This document shows positions 14,528 to 21,056 of a stretch of DNA of 21,056 nucleotides, in pieces. The notes beneath the pieces are model-generated. The model did no database searches and was not told the DNA's origin. It saw only the letters and a list, made by a program, of their open reading frames with translations. The position numbers were made by a program, and so were the translations under genes. Source of the DNA: Alphaproteobacteria bacterium. GTDB lineage: Bacteria > Pseudomonadota > Alphaproteobacteria > Rhodobacterales > Rhodobacteraceae. Every line of letters begins with the position of its first letter. The stretch's first letter is position 1. Where the stretch lies: contig RFGD01000057.1 of NCBI GenBank assembly GCA_003696705.1, forward strand, positions 1 through 21,056, read 5' to 3'.

Positions 14528-14905
14528 ATGAACGCAATGCTTTTTCAGGTTGCCCTTGGCGGGGCGCTGGGCGCCTCGCTGCGCTATCTGGTCTCGGTCG
14601 GCGCGATGCGGCTTCTCGGCCCCGGCTTTCCCTGGGCGACGCTGTTTGTCAATGTCGTCGGGTCCTTCGCCATGGGGGTGATCGTGGTCGTGCTTGCCCA
14701 CAAGGACGCCACCCGGCTGGCGCCTTTCCTGATGACGGGTCTTCTTGGCGGGTTCACGACGTTCTCGGCCTTTTCGCTCGACGTCGCGACGCTGGTCGAG
14801 CGCGGACAGCCGGGCCTGGCGCTCGGCTACGCCGGGGCGTCGGTCCTTCTGTCCCTGGCAGCCATGGCGCTGGGGCTCGTGTTCACGCGCGGGCTGTTCG
14901 CATGA
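14528..14905 (+). CDS. crcB: Fluoride ion transporter CrcB (Fluc)
   Basis: CrcB forms dimeric membrane channels that expel fluoride. The 125-residue protein has four hydrophobic segments. It carries the family signatures GGALGASLRYLVS (11-23), FVNVVGSFAMG (40-50, with the pore Asn42) and TGLLGGFTTFSAFSLD (70-85, with the Phe-box residues Phe79 and Phe82). I set the start at ATG 14528 behind GAGGAAGG. The frame opens further upstream at a TTG overlapping the rarA stop, which is less likely. The 32-bp spacer is too short for a fluoride riboswitch, so expression presumably follows the operon. Its stop overlaps the next start in ATGA. Confidence 0.95.
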   Translation: MNAMLFQVALGGALGASLRYLVSVGAMRLLGPGFPWATLFVNVVGSFAMGVIVVVLAHKDATRLAPFLMTGLLGGFTTFSAFSLDVATLVERGQPGLALGYAGASVLLSLAAMALGLVFTRGLFA

Positions 14906-15960
14906 CGGGCGTCCAGCGCCTTCGCGTGACCGAGGATGAGGGCGAGATGCGCCTTGACCGCTGGCTTCGGCGGCACTTCCCCCATCTCTCGCAGGGCCAG
15001 ATCGAGCGCATGTGCCGGAAGGGAGAGCTTCGCCTTGATGGCGCGCGCGTGCGCGCCGCGACGCGGGTGCGGCCCGGCCAGGAGGTGCGCGTGCCGCCAC
15101 TGCCGGCACCGACGGCCCGGCCGGCCGCCGAGGAGCACCGGGCCCCGGCCCGGCCGGCCGAGGACGACCGGCGCATGATGCGCGAGGCGGTCCTTTACAT
15201 GGACGACCACCTTGTCGCCATCAACAAGCCGCCGGGCCTGCCCAGCCAGGGCGGCAGCGGGCAGGGCCAGCGCCATGTCGATGCGCTTGCCGAAGCGCTT
15301 CGCTTCGGGCGCGCGGAAAAGCCGCTTCTGGTCCACCGGCTCGACAAGGACACCTCCGGGGTCCTTCTTCTGGCCCGGTCGCCGCGTGTCGCCCGCCGCC
15401 TGTCCGAGGCCTTCCGCAGTCGCGCCACGCGCAAGATCTACTGGGCGGCGGTCGCCGGCGTGCCAAGCCCCCGGAAGGGGACGATCCGCTACGGGCTCGT
15501 GAAGGGGGCCGGCTCTCGGGCCGAGGCCGAGCGCATGCGCTGCCTGCATCCCGACGAGGTCGACCGGACACCCGGTGCCAAGCGCGCGCGCACCGATTAT
15601 GCCGTGCTTTCGACCCTTGGGAAGCGTGCGGCCTGGGTGGCGCTGGTGCCCGTGACGGGGCGCACGCATCAGTTGCGTGCCCACATGGCGGCCATGGGGC
15701 ACCCGATCATCGGCGACACGAAATACGGCACCCGGGGACAGGAGAACCTTGGCGACGGCTGGGGTGCCCAGCTTGGCGGCGAGGTGTCGCGAAAACTGCA
15801 TCTGCATGCGCGCTCGATCCGGTTTCGTCACCCGATCACGGGGGCCGAAATGGTCATCACGGCGCCGCTGCCTGCGCACATGAAGCGGACCTGGGACATG
15901 GTCGGCTGGTCGGTCGAGGATGTTCCGGACGACCCGTTCGACGGGACCGAGGGAGGCTAG
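14902..15960 (+). CDS. RluC/RluD-family rRNA pseudouridine synthase
   Basis: The 352-residue enzyme joins an N-terminal S4 RNA-binding domain (about 15-65, RLDRWLRRHFPHLSQGQIERM) to an RluA-type catalytic domain. The catalytic Asp148 sits in HRLDKDTSGVLLLAR (145-159) and later signatures GRTHQLRAHMAAMGHPIIGD are intact. Such enzymes convert specific uridines of 23S rRNA to pseudouridine. RluC-like specificity (helix 39/90 sites) is inferred from the overall layout, but RluD or another member is possible, so I give no symbol. Residues 70-92 form an Ala/Pro/Arg/Glu-rich linker. It overlaps crcB by four bases and is followed after 3 bp by the HAD gene. Confidence 0.93.
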   Translation: MTGVQRLRVTEDEGEMRLDRWLRRHFPHLSQGQIERMCRKGELRLDGARVRAATRVRPGQEVRVPPLPAPTARPAAEEHRAPARPAEDDRRMMREAVLYMDDHLVAINKPPGLPSQGGSGQGQRHVDALAEALRFGRAEKPLLVHRLDKDTSGVLLLARSPRVARRLSEAFRSRATRKIYWAAVAGVPSPRKGTIRYGLVKGAGSRAEAERMRCLHPDEVDRTPGAKRARTDYAVLSTLGKRAAWVALVPVTGRTHQLRAHMAAMGHPIIGDTKYGTRGQENLGDGWGAQLGGEVSRKLHLHARSIRFRHPITGAEMVITAPLPAHMKRTWDMVGWSVEDVPDDPFDGTEGG

Positions 15961-15963
15961 GCC

Positions 15964-16641
15964 GTGCCGAGGCTTGTGATCTTCGATGTCGACGGCACGC
16001 TTGTCGACAGCCAGGCACATATCGTCGGCGCCATGGCGGACGCCTTCGACGCGCTTCGCATCCCCGTGCCGTCCCGGGCCGAGATCCTTGGCGTCGTGGG
16101 GCTGTCGCTGCCGCTGGCGCTGGCAAGACTGGCGCCTGCGCTGGGTGCGCGGGACCTGGAACGGCTTGGCGCGGCCTACCGCGAAAGCTTCATGACCCGC
16201 CGGGATCGCGCGCCGGTCGGCGAGGTCGCGCCGTTCTACCCCGGCATGCGGGCGCTTCTTGACGCCTTGTCCGCGCAGGACGACGTCCTTCTTGGCGTGG
16301 CGACGGGAAAGTCGCGGCGCGGGCTTGAACGCCTTGTCGAGGCGCACGGCCTCGGGCCGCTGTTCGTCACCACGCAGACCGCGGACGATCACCCGTCGAA
16401 ACCGAACCCCGCCATGATCCTTGCCGCCCTGGCCGAAACTGGCGTCGCGCCGGACCGCGCGGTGATGGTGGGCGATACGACCTTCGATATCGAAATGGCG
16501 GGCGCGGCCGGTGTGCGCGGGCTTGGCGTTGCCTGGGGCTATCACGGCGCGGACGCACTCGAACGGGCGGGGGCCGAGGCCGTGGCAGACACGGCCGAGG
16601 CGCTGGCCGGCCTTCTTCATGCGGCTGAATGGGAGGGATGA
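15964..16641 (+). CDS. HAD-IA family hydrolase, phosphoglycolate phosphatase-like
   Basis: The 225-residue phosphatase of the haloacid dehalogenase superfamily has all four motifs: FDVDGTLVDS (nucleophile Asp8 and acid/base Asp10), GVATGKS (motif II, Thr114), SKPNP (Lys146) and VGDTTFDIEMA (Asp171, Asp175). The helical cap at about 17-90 is the C1 type typical of Gph-like enzymes. It likely hydrolyses a small phosphate monoester such as 2-phosphoglycolate or a nucleotide, and the substrate is not determined by motifs. The start is GTG 15964. It lies 3 bp after the pseudouridine synthase stop, and its own stop is 1 bp before the ATP12 ATG, so it is translated in a coupled run. Confidence 0.92.
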   Translation: MPRLVIFDVDGTLVDSQAHIVGAMADAFDALRIPVPSRAEILGVVGLSLPLALARLAPALGARDLERLGAAYRESFMTRRDRAPVGEVAPFYPGMRALLDALSAQDDVLLGVATGKSRRGLERLVEAHGLGPLFVTTQTADDHPSKPNPAMILAALAETGVAPDRAVMVGDTTFDIEMAGAAGVRGLGVAWGYHGADALERAGAEAVADTAEALAGLLHAAEWEG

Positions 16642-16642
16642 A

Positions 16643-17374
16643 ATGACGGAAAGAGGCATGCGCCGCTTCTGGAAGGCCGTCGAGGTTGCGAAGGAGGCCG
16701 ACGGCTGGTCGGTGGCACTGGACGGTCGGCCGCTCAGGACCCCGGCCAAGGCGCCGTTTCTGGTGCCGACAGAGGCGCTTGCCCGGCGCGTCGCCGCCGA
16801 ATGGGCAGCGCAGGGCGAACGGGTGGACCCGGCCTCGATGCCCTTCACGCGCTCGGCCAACAGCGCAATCGACCGCGTGGCGCCCGCGCATGCCGAGGTG
16901 GCCTCGATCGTCGCGGCCTATGCCGAAACGGACCTTCTTTGCTACCGCGCGACCCATCCGGCGGAACTTGCAAGGCGGCAGGCGGAAGCCTGGGACCCGC
17001 TACTGGACTGGGCGGCATCGGCCCTTGGCACGCCACTGAAGGCAACGGTCGGGATCGTCCCGGTCGCACAGCCGTCGGCATCGCTTGCGGCGCTTGCCGA
17101 AGAGGTCAGGCGCCACGATCCCTTCGCGCTTGCGGCGCTCCACGATCTCGTGGCGCTGTCGGGGTCGCTGATCCTCGGACTTGCCGTGGCGAAGGGACGA
17201 CTTTCTCCGGACCGCGCGTGGGAACTGTCGCGCCTCGACGAGGACTGGCAAGAGGCCCAGTGGGGGACCGACGAAGACGCCGCCGCCGTCGCCGCAGCAC
17301 GCCGTCGCGACTTCCTGCATGCCGCCGCGTTCCTTTCCCTTCTTGGCGAAAAGGGCGCGCCCGCGGCGGCGTGA
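16643..17374 (+). CDS. ATP12-family F1-ATPase assembly chaperone
   Basis: ATP12 proteins bind the F1 alpha subunit during ATP synthase assembly, in mitochondria and in alphaproteobacteria. The 243-residue product shows the family pattern: RRFWKAVEV near the start, SVALDGRPLRTPAKAPFLVPT (split over 23-43), MPFTRSANSAIDRV (66-79), ETDLLCYRA and QAEAWDPLLDW, and a late SRLDEDWQEAQWG. ATG 16643 follows a GGAGGG site one base after the HAD stop. The atp genes are not in this window. It ends the degQ-rarA-crcB-pseudouridine synthase-HAD run. I saw no clear terminator after it. Confidence 0.93.
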   Translation: MTERGMRRFWKAVEVAKEADGWSVALDGRPLRTPAKAPFLVPTEALARRVAAEWAAQGERVDPASMPFTRSANSAIDRVAPAHAEVASIVAAYAETDLLCYRATHPAELARRQAEAWDPLLDWAASALGTPLKATVGIVPVAQPSASLAALAEEVRRHDPFALAALHDLVALSGSLILGLAVAKGRLSPDRAWELSRLDEDWQEAQWGTDEDAAAVAAARRRDFLHAAAFLSLLGEKGAPAAA

Positions 17375-17582
17375 ATTCAGCCGTGGCGGCGGGAATCGGG
17401 CGGAAGATCTTGCGTTGACGCGGCGGAAACCTTCGCCAGCGGCCTTGACGCGACAGGCCAGATTTGAACAAACTCGGCGCCGTTGAGGGGGGACAATCTC
17501 TCAAGAACTCACCGCGGGGCCCTGGCCTCGCACAAAAGCCCGGCCCCGGCCGGGCCACCTTACAGGAAGAGGTAAGTTGAAC
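17375..17582 (+). promoter_or_regulatory. bztA promoter and leader with hairpin
   Basis: Two TTGACGCG elements start at 17415 and 17445, 30 bp apart. Either could supply a -35, but no convincing -10 follows. TTGAG...CTCAA (17483 to about 17504) is a loose dyad. GCCCGGC (17538-17544) pairs with GCCGGGC (17549-17555) around CCCG. This hairpin ends eight bases before the ribosome site AGGAAGAGG (17564-17572), so it may stabilise or tune the mRNA. I see no atp12 terminator apart from weak dyads at its stop. Confidence 0.4.
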
Positions 17583-18599
17583 ATGAAGAAACATCTGCTT
17601 CTCGGCGCGCTCGCGGTTGCGGGGCTTGCCGCCGGTGCCGCGTCCGGTGCGACGCTCGACGACGTGAAGGCACGCGGCAAGCTGAAGTGCGGCGTGACCA
17701 CGGGCCTCGTCGGCTTCGCGGCGCCCGATGCGAACGGCAACTGGGCCGGTTTCGACGTTTCGTATTGCCGTGCGCTGGCTGCCGCGGTGCTTGGCGACCA
17801 GAACGCCATCGAGTTTGTCCCGACCACGGGCAAGACGCGCTTCACGGCCCTCGCCTCGGGCGAGGTGGACGTCCTTGCGCGTAACACCACCTGGACCTTC
17901 TCGCGCGATGTCGACCTGAAGTTCGAGTTCGTCGGGATCAACTACTACGACGGTCAGGGCTTCATGGTGCCGAAGTCGCTGGGCGTCAGCTCGGCCAAGG
18001 AGCTTGACGGCGCCACGGTCTGCATCCAGACCGGCACGACGACCGAGCTGAACCTCGCGGACTTCTTCCGCTCGAACAACATGGACTACGAGCCGGTCCC
18101 GATCGAGACCAACGCCGAAGCCCAGCAGCAGTTCCTGGCCGGCGCCTGTGACGTCTACACGACCGACGCCTCGGGCCTTGCCGCGACGCGGGCGACCTTC
18201 GAGAACCCGGGTGACTACGTGATCCTGCCCGAGATCATCTCGAAAGAGCCGCTTGGTCCGCTCGTGCGCCATGGCGACCAGGAGTGGGGCGACATCGCCC
18301 GCTGGACGCTGAACGCGCTCATCTCGGCCGAAGAGCTTGGCATCACCTCGGCCAACATCGACGAGCTTGCCAAGGGCACGAACAACCCCGAGATCAACCG
18401 CATCCTTGGTACCGAGGGCGATCTTGGCGGCATGTTCCGCCTCGACAAGCAGTGGGCCTACCGCGCCATCAAGGCCGGCGGCAACTACGGCGAACTCTTC
18501 GAGAAGCACATCGGCGAATCGACGCCGGTCGGTCTTGCCCGCGGGCTGAATGCCCAGTGGAAGGACGGCGGCCTTCTCTACTCGCCGCCGTTCCGCTGA
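17583..18599 (+). CDS. bztA: Glutamate/general amino acid ABC transporter substrate-binding protein
   Basis: This is the periplasmic binding protein of a Bzt/Aap-type importer for glutamate, glutamine, aspartate, asparagine or general L-amino acids. The 338-residue product has a Sec signal peptide (about 1-22, MKKHLLLGALAVAGLAAGAASG). A solute-binding family 3 domain follows with TLDDVKARGKLKCGVTTG, GFDVSYCRALAAAVLGD and the ligand-contact region RNTTWTFSRD. Length and sequence fit BztA/AapJ. ATG 17583 is preferred because the AGAGG site is ten bases upstream. A TTG two codons earlier is also in frame. It is followed by a strong hairpin and then the two permeases, a common arrangement for making more binding protein than membrane subunits. 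Confidence 0.96.
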   Translation: MKKHLLLGALAVAGLAAGAASGATLDDVKARGKLKCGVTTGLVGFAAPDANGNWAGFDVSYCRALAAAVLGDQNAIEFVPTTGKTRFTALASGEVDVLARNTTWTFSRDVDLKFEFVGINYYDGQGFMVPKSLGVSSAKELDGATVCIQTGTTTELNLADFFRSNNMDYEPVPIETNAEAQQQFLAGACDVYTTDASGLAATRATFENPGDYVILPEIISKEPLGPLVRHGDQEWGDIARWTLNALISAEELGITSANIDELAKGTNNPEINRILGTEGDLGGMFRLDKQWAYRAIKAGGNYGELFEKHIGESTPVGLARGLNAQWKDGGLLYSPPFR

Positions 18600-18618
18600 T
18601 CGGACGGACGCAAGGAAA

Positions 18619-18644
18619 GGGGCGCGGCGATCATGCCGCGCCCC
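18619..18644 (+). terminator. Strong hairpin after bztA (attenuator or mRNA-stabilising)
   Basis: GGGGCGCGGC (18619-18628) and GCCGCGCCCC (18635-18644) form a perfect 10-bp stem around GATCAT, 19 bases after the bztA stop. There is no T run. In binding-protein operons such stems usually lower readthrough or protect the 5' message, so the protein is made in excess over the permeases. Confidence 0.55.
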
Positions 18645-18686
18645 GATCCCATGGGTGACTAACCTTTTCGGCAGATCTCTTGCAGG

Positions 18687-18704
18687 GCGGCCCCGCGGGG
18701 CCGC
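18687..18704. repeat. Perfect 18-bp GC palindrome in the bztA-bztB spacer
   Basis: The sequence GCGGCCCC-GC-GGGGCCGC is its own reverse complement. As RNA it folds into a 7-bp stem with a CGCG loop, 42 bp before the bztB start. It could be a second processing or attenuation element or a protein-binding site. It is followed by AAGTATAAGAAAG, the only AT-rich patch in the spacer. Confidence 0.45.
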
Positions 18705-18746
18705 TGCCAAGTATAAGAAAGACGCGCGACAGCACGGGGGCCGCAA

Positions 18747-20000
18747 ATGACCGTGACGACTGATCCTCCGAAGGAGTCGTTCCGACTCGGCATGCTCATC
18801 TACGACACCCGCTACCGGGCCATGACCATCCAGGTCGTCGCCATGTTCGGGTTCATGCTTCTTCTGGGCTGGCTGGTCAGCAATACGATCCGCAACCTCG
18901 ACGCCCTGGGCAAGGGCATCGATTTCGGCTTCCTGTGGGAGCCCGCGGGCTATGACATCAACCAGCATCTGATCGAATACAATTCCCAGATGCCGCATAT
19001 CCGGGCGGCGGCCATCGGCCTCATGAACACGCTTCTCGTTGCGTTCATGGGCTGTGTCCTGGCGACGATCCTTGGCGTCGTCATCGGCGTGCTGCGCCTT
19101 TCGCGGAACTGGCTGGTCGCGAAGCTCATGACCGTCTATGTCGAGGGCTTCCGGAACGTTCCCGTCCTTCTCTGGATCGTCTTCTTCATGGCGATCCTCA
19201 TCGAGACATTGCCCGCCCCGCGCGACTTCAGAAGCGGCGAGGCGACGATGTTCCTTGGTGACATGGTCGCCTTCACGAACCGCGGCTTCTACATTCCCGA
19301 GCCCAAGTTCACGGCCGGGCTTGGCGACGTCAGCGTCTTCAACGGTGCCTTCGCCGTCAGTCTCGACCTGATCGCCTTCCTCCTTACGCTGGGCGCCGGG
19401 ATCCTGATCGCGCGGCTCGTCAAGCTTCGCGCCGACCGCATTCAGGAAGCGACCGGCGATCGGCCGACGACCTGGTATCTCGAACTCGGCTTCGTCTTCC
19501 TGCCGGCCATCGTGCTTCTCTGGGTCCTTGGCTTCTATCTCGAACCGCCGGCCCTGAAGGGCTTCAACTTCAAGGGCGGCATCCACATGCGCAACTCGCT
19601 GATCGCGCTGTGGCTGGCCCTTTCGTTCTACACCGCGGCCTTCATCGCAGAGATCGTGCGCGGTGGCATCCTTGCGGTGCCGAAAGGCCAGACCGAGGCG
19701 TCCTATGCGCTCGGGCTTCGGCCGAACCTGACCATGCGCCTTGTCATCCTGCCGCAGGCGCTTCGGGTCATCATCCCGCCGCTCATCTCGAACTATCTCA
19801 ACCTGACGAAGAACTCGTCGCTTGCGATTGCGGTGGGCTACATGGACATCACCGGCACGCTGGGCGGGATCACGCTGAACCAGACGGGGCGAGAGCTCGA
19901 GTGCATCCTTCTTCTGATGCTGTGCTACCTCACCATCTCGCTTCTGATTTCGGCGGTGATGAACTGGTACAACAGCCACGTCAAACTGGTGGAGCGTTGA
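18747..20000 (+). CDS. bztB: Amino acid ABC transporter permease (first subunit)
   Basis: This 417-residue inner-membrane permease pairs with the next gene product to form the channel. Hydrophobic segments appear at about 27-46, 88-117, 138-153, 203-224, 248-264, 284-303, 341-352 and 386-405. The EAA loop that contacts the ATPase is EASYALGLRPNLTMRLVILP (317-336). An insert of about 100 residues between the third and later helices (about 155-245) is typical of the long Bzt/Aap permeases. The ATG at 18747 has only a weak GGGGG ribosome site, and it lies 147 bp after bztA with two hairpins between, consistent with lower expression. The start of bztC follows one base after its stop. Confidence 0.95.
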   Translation: MTVTTDPPKESFRLGMLIYDTRYRAMTIQVVAMFGFMLLLGWLVSNTIRNLDALGKGIDFGFLWEPAGYDINQHLIEYNSQMPHIRAAAIGLMNTLLVAFMGCVLATILGVVIGVLRLSRNWLVAKLMTVYVEGFRNVPVLLWIVFFMAILIETLPAPRDFRSGEATMFLGDMVAFTNRGFYIPEPKFTAGLGDVSVFNGAFAVSLDLIAFLLTLGAGILIARLVKLRADRIQEATGDRPTTWYLELGFVFLPAIVLLWVLGFYLEPPALKGFNFKGGIHMRNSLIALWLALSFYTAAFIAEIVRGGILAVPKGQTEASYALGLRPNLTMRLVILPQALRVIIPPLISNYLNLTKNSSLAIAVGYMDITGTLGGITLNQTGRELECILLLMLCYLTISLLISAVMNWYNSHVKLVER

Positions 20001-20001
20001 G

Positions 20002-21056
20002 ATGAGCGATCTGTCCTTCGTCCGCACCGAGATGCTCCCGCCGAAAGAGCCGCCGGCAACGGAAGTCGGGGTCATCGGATGGCTGCGCGAAAACCTGTTC
20101 TCGGGCTGGAAGAACACGGTCCTGACGATCCTTTCGCTTCTGGCCATCTACCTCGTCCTGTCCGAGATCCTGCCCTGGATCTTCCACTCGGCATGGAACG
20201 CCGGCTCGCTTGACGAGTGCCGCAAGCTTATCAAGAGCGCATACGGCGAAGAGGCAAGCGGCGCCTGCTGGGCGGTCATCCGCGAGCGGTGGTTGCAGCT
20301 TCTTTTCGGCTTCTACCCGACCGAGCTTTACTGGCGACCGATCCTGACCTTTGTCCTTCTGATCGTCGCCATCGCGCCGGTTCTCTTCCCCGAGCTGCCC
20401 CGTCGGCTTCTGAGCTTCACGCCGATCTTTCCGTTCGTGGCCGTCTGGCTCCTCTGGGGCGGGTCCATCTGGACGCCGATCATGGCGCTTCTCGGTTTCG
20501 TCATCGGCTATGTCGCCTTCACGCTGGTGACGCCGCGGATGGGTGCGATCCTGGGCGTCATCGCGGCCGTTCTCGTGCCGGTGATCTGGTGGCTCTACCT
20601 TGCCGGGCCGGTGGCGGAGGCGATCCACGGGCTTGTTCCGATCGGGCTCGAGCCGGTGAAAAGCCGCCTCTTCGGGGGCTTCATGCTTTCGATCACGATC
20701 GGCGTCACCGCGATCGGCGCGTCGCTCCCGCTCGGGATCATTCTCGCCCTTGCGCGGCAATCGGACCTGTTCATCGTGAAGACGCTTTCGGTCGGCTTCA
20801 TCGAGTTCATCCGCGGTGTGCCGCTCATCACGCTTCTGTTCGTGGCTTCGACGCTTCTGAACATCTTCATGCCGCCGGGGACGAACTTCGACATCATCCT
20901 GCGCGTCATGATCATGACGACCATCTTCGCCGCGGCCTACATGGCCGAGGTCATCCGTGGCGGCCTCGCGGCCCTGCCGAAGGGGCAGTATGAAGCCGCG
21001 GCGGCGCTGGGTCTCGACTACTGGAAGTCGATGCGGCTCGTGATCCTGCCGCAGGC
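20002..21056 (+). CDS. bztC: Amino acid ABC transporter permease (second subunit), cut by the right edge
   Basis: This frame begins at ATG 20002, one base after the bztB stop, and stays open to the window end: 351 codons and two bases. The protein starts MSDLSFVRTEMLPPKEPP. It has at least seven hydrophobic segments, including TVLTILSLLAIYLVLSEIL, ILTFVLLIVAIAPVLF and GFMLSITIGVTAIGASLPLG. Near the edge is the EAA loop EAAAALGLDYWKSMRLVILP beginning at residue 331. The late position of that loop implies a full length near 430, closer to Rhodobacter BztC than to the shorter rhizobial AapM. The bztB stop region provides the GGAG ribosome site. The missing part is the last two or three helices, and the ATPase bztD is expected beyond. 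Confidence 0.94.
   Translation, partial: MSDLSFVRTEMLPPKEPPATEVGVIGWLRENLFSGWKNTVLTILSLLAIYLVLSEILPWIFHSAWNAGSLDECRKLIKSAYGEEASGACWAVIRERWLQLLFGFYPTELYWRPILTFVLLIVAIAPVLFPELPRRLLSFTPIFPFVAVWLLWGGSIWTPIMALLGFVIGYVAFTLVTPRMGAILGVIAAVLVPVIWWLYLAGPVAEAIHGLVPIGLEPVKSRLFGGFMLSITIGVTAIGASLPLGIILALARQSDLFIVKTLSVGFIEFIRGVPLITLLFVASTLLNIFMPPGTNFDIILRVMIMTTIFAAAYMAEVIRGGLAALPKGQYEAAAALGLDYWKSMRLVILPQ

Noticed and set aside
14827..16860. Minus-strand open frame of about 677 codons over crcB, the pseudouridine synthase and the HAD gene
   Set aside because: It is antisense to intact genes with complete catalytic motifs, and its composition is that of a shadow frame.
17106..20147. Very long minus-strand open frame (about 1013 codons) across ATP12, bztA and bztB
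   Set aside because: It is antisense to three clearly recognisable genes, is rich in Arg, Asp, His, Glu and Gln, and has no domain I know. Such frames arise because GC-rich codon bias removes stops from the opposite strand.
1..21056. Defence system, prophage, transposon, CRISPR array or biosynthetic cluster
   Set aside because: All larger frames that survive inspection are housekeeping or transport genes. No integrase, transposase, nuclease cluster, spaced repeats or terminal inverted repeats were seen. The one CII-like protein is not enough to call a prophage.

Overview
This window reads as a piece of chromosome from a GC-rich alphaproteobacterium, most probably of the Rhodobacterales (Rhodobacter/Roseobacter relatives). 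The evidence is the gene content: a Bzt/Aap-type general amino acid ABC transporter, a mitochondrial-type ATP12 F1-assembly chaperone, an NDUFAF7/MidA-type methyltransferase, a UbiK accessory factor, a Rhodobacterales-type Hint-domain protein and a TPR-sulfotransferase. Leucine is often CTT despite the high GC, which also fits that group. This is inferred from family knowledge, not from a search. The gene density, intact reading frames and absence of integrases, transposases, tRNAs, rRNAs or CRISPR repeats indicate ordinary core chromosome, not a genomic island.

Layout. (1) 1-4056: an Lrp/AsnC regulator preceded by a duplicated 15-bp operator-like repeat. It converges on a Hint-domain protein, which is divergent from a TPR-sulfotransferase. 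A 52-residue microprotein lies on the minus strand just past a strong hairpin. (2) 4267-7006, minus strand: lgt, midA-like methyltransferase and pgeF, overlapped stop-to-start in a translationally coupled operon. (3) 7117-10329, plus strand: ubiK, then ybjN, proC, a CsaA-like tRNA-binding protein and a 2-hydroxyacid dehydrogenase. (4) 10337-10930, minus strand: thymidine kinase. (5) 11205-17374, plus strand: a CII-like putative regulator, followed by a tight run of degQ-type protease, rarA, crcB, rluC-type pseudouridine synthase, HAD phosphatase and ATP12 chaperone. (6) 17583 to the right edge: bztA, bztB and bztC (cut by the edge), with hairpins in the leader and in the bztA-bztB spacer.

How the genes work together. 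The minus-strand operon joins lipoprotein maturation (Lgt), a predicted complex I assembly methyltransferase and a peptidoglycan/purine-salvage type enzyme (PgeF). The degQ run combines periplasmic protein quality control, replication-fork maintenance, fluoride export, rRNA modification, phosphate-ester hydrolysis and F1-ATPase assembly, a housekeeping run with no single pathway. The bzt genes build a binding-protein-dependent importer for glutamate/aspartate-type amino acids. The ATPase gene is expected beyond the right edge.

I did not find a defence system, secretion system, biosynthetic cluster or mobile element. The least explained items are the Hint protein without a cysteine at the usual catalytic position, the 52-residue microprotein, the CII-like protein at 11205, and the 21-bp-phased repeats upstream of the Lrp gene.
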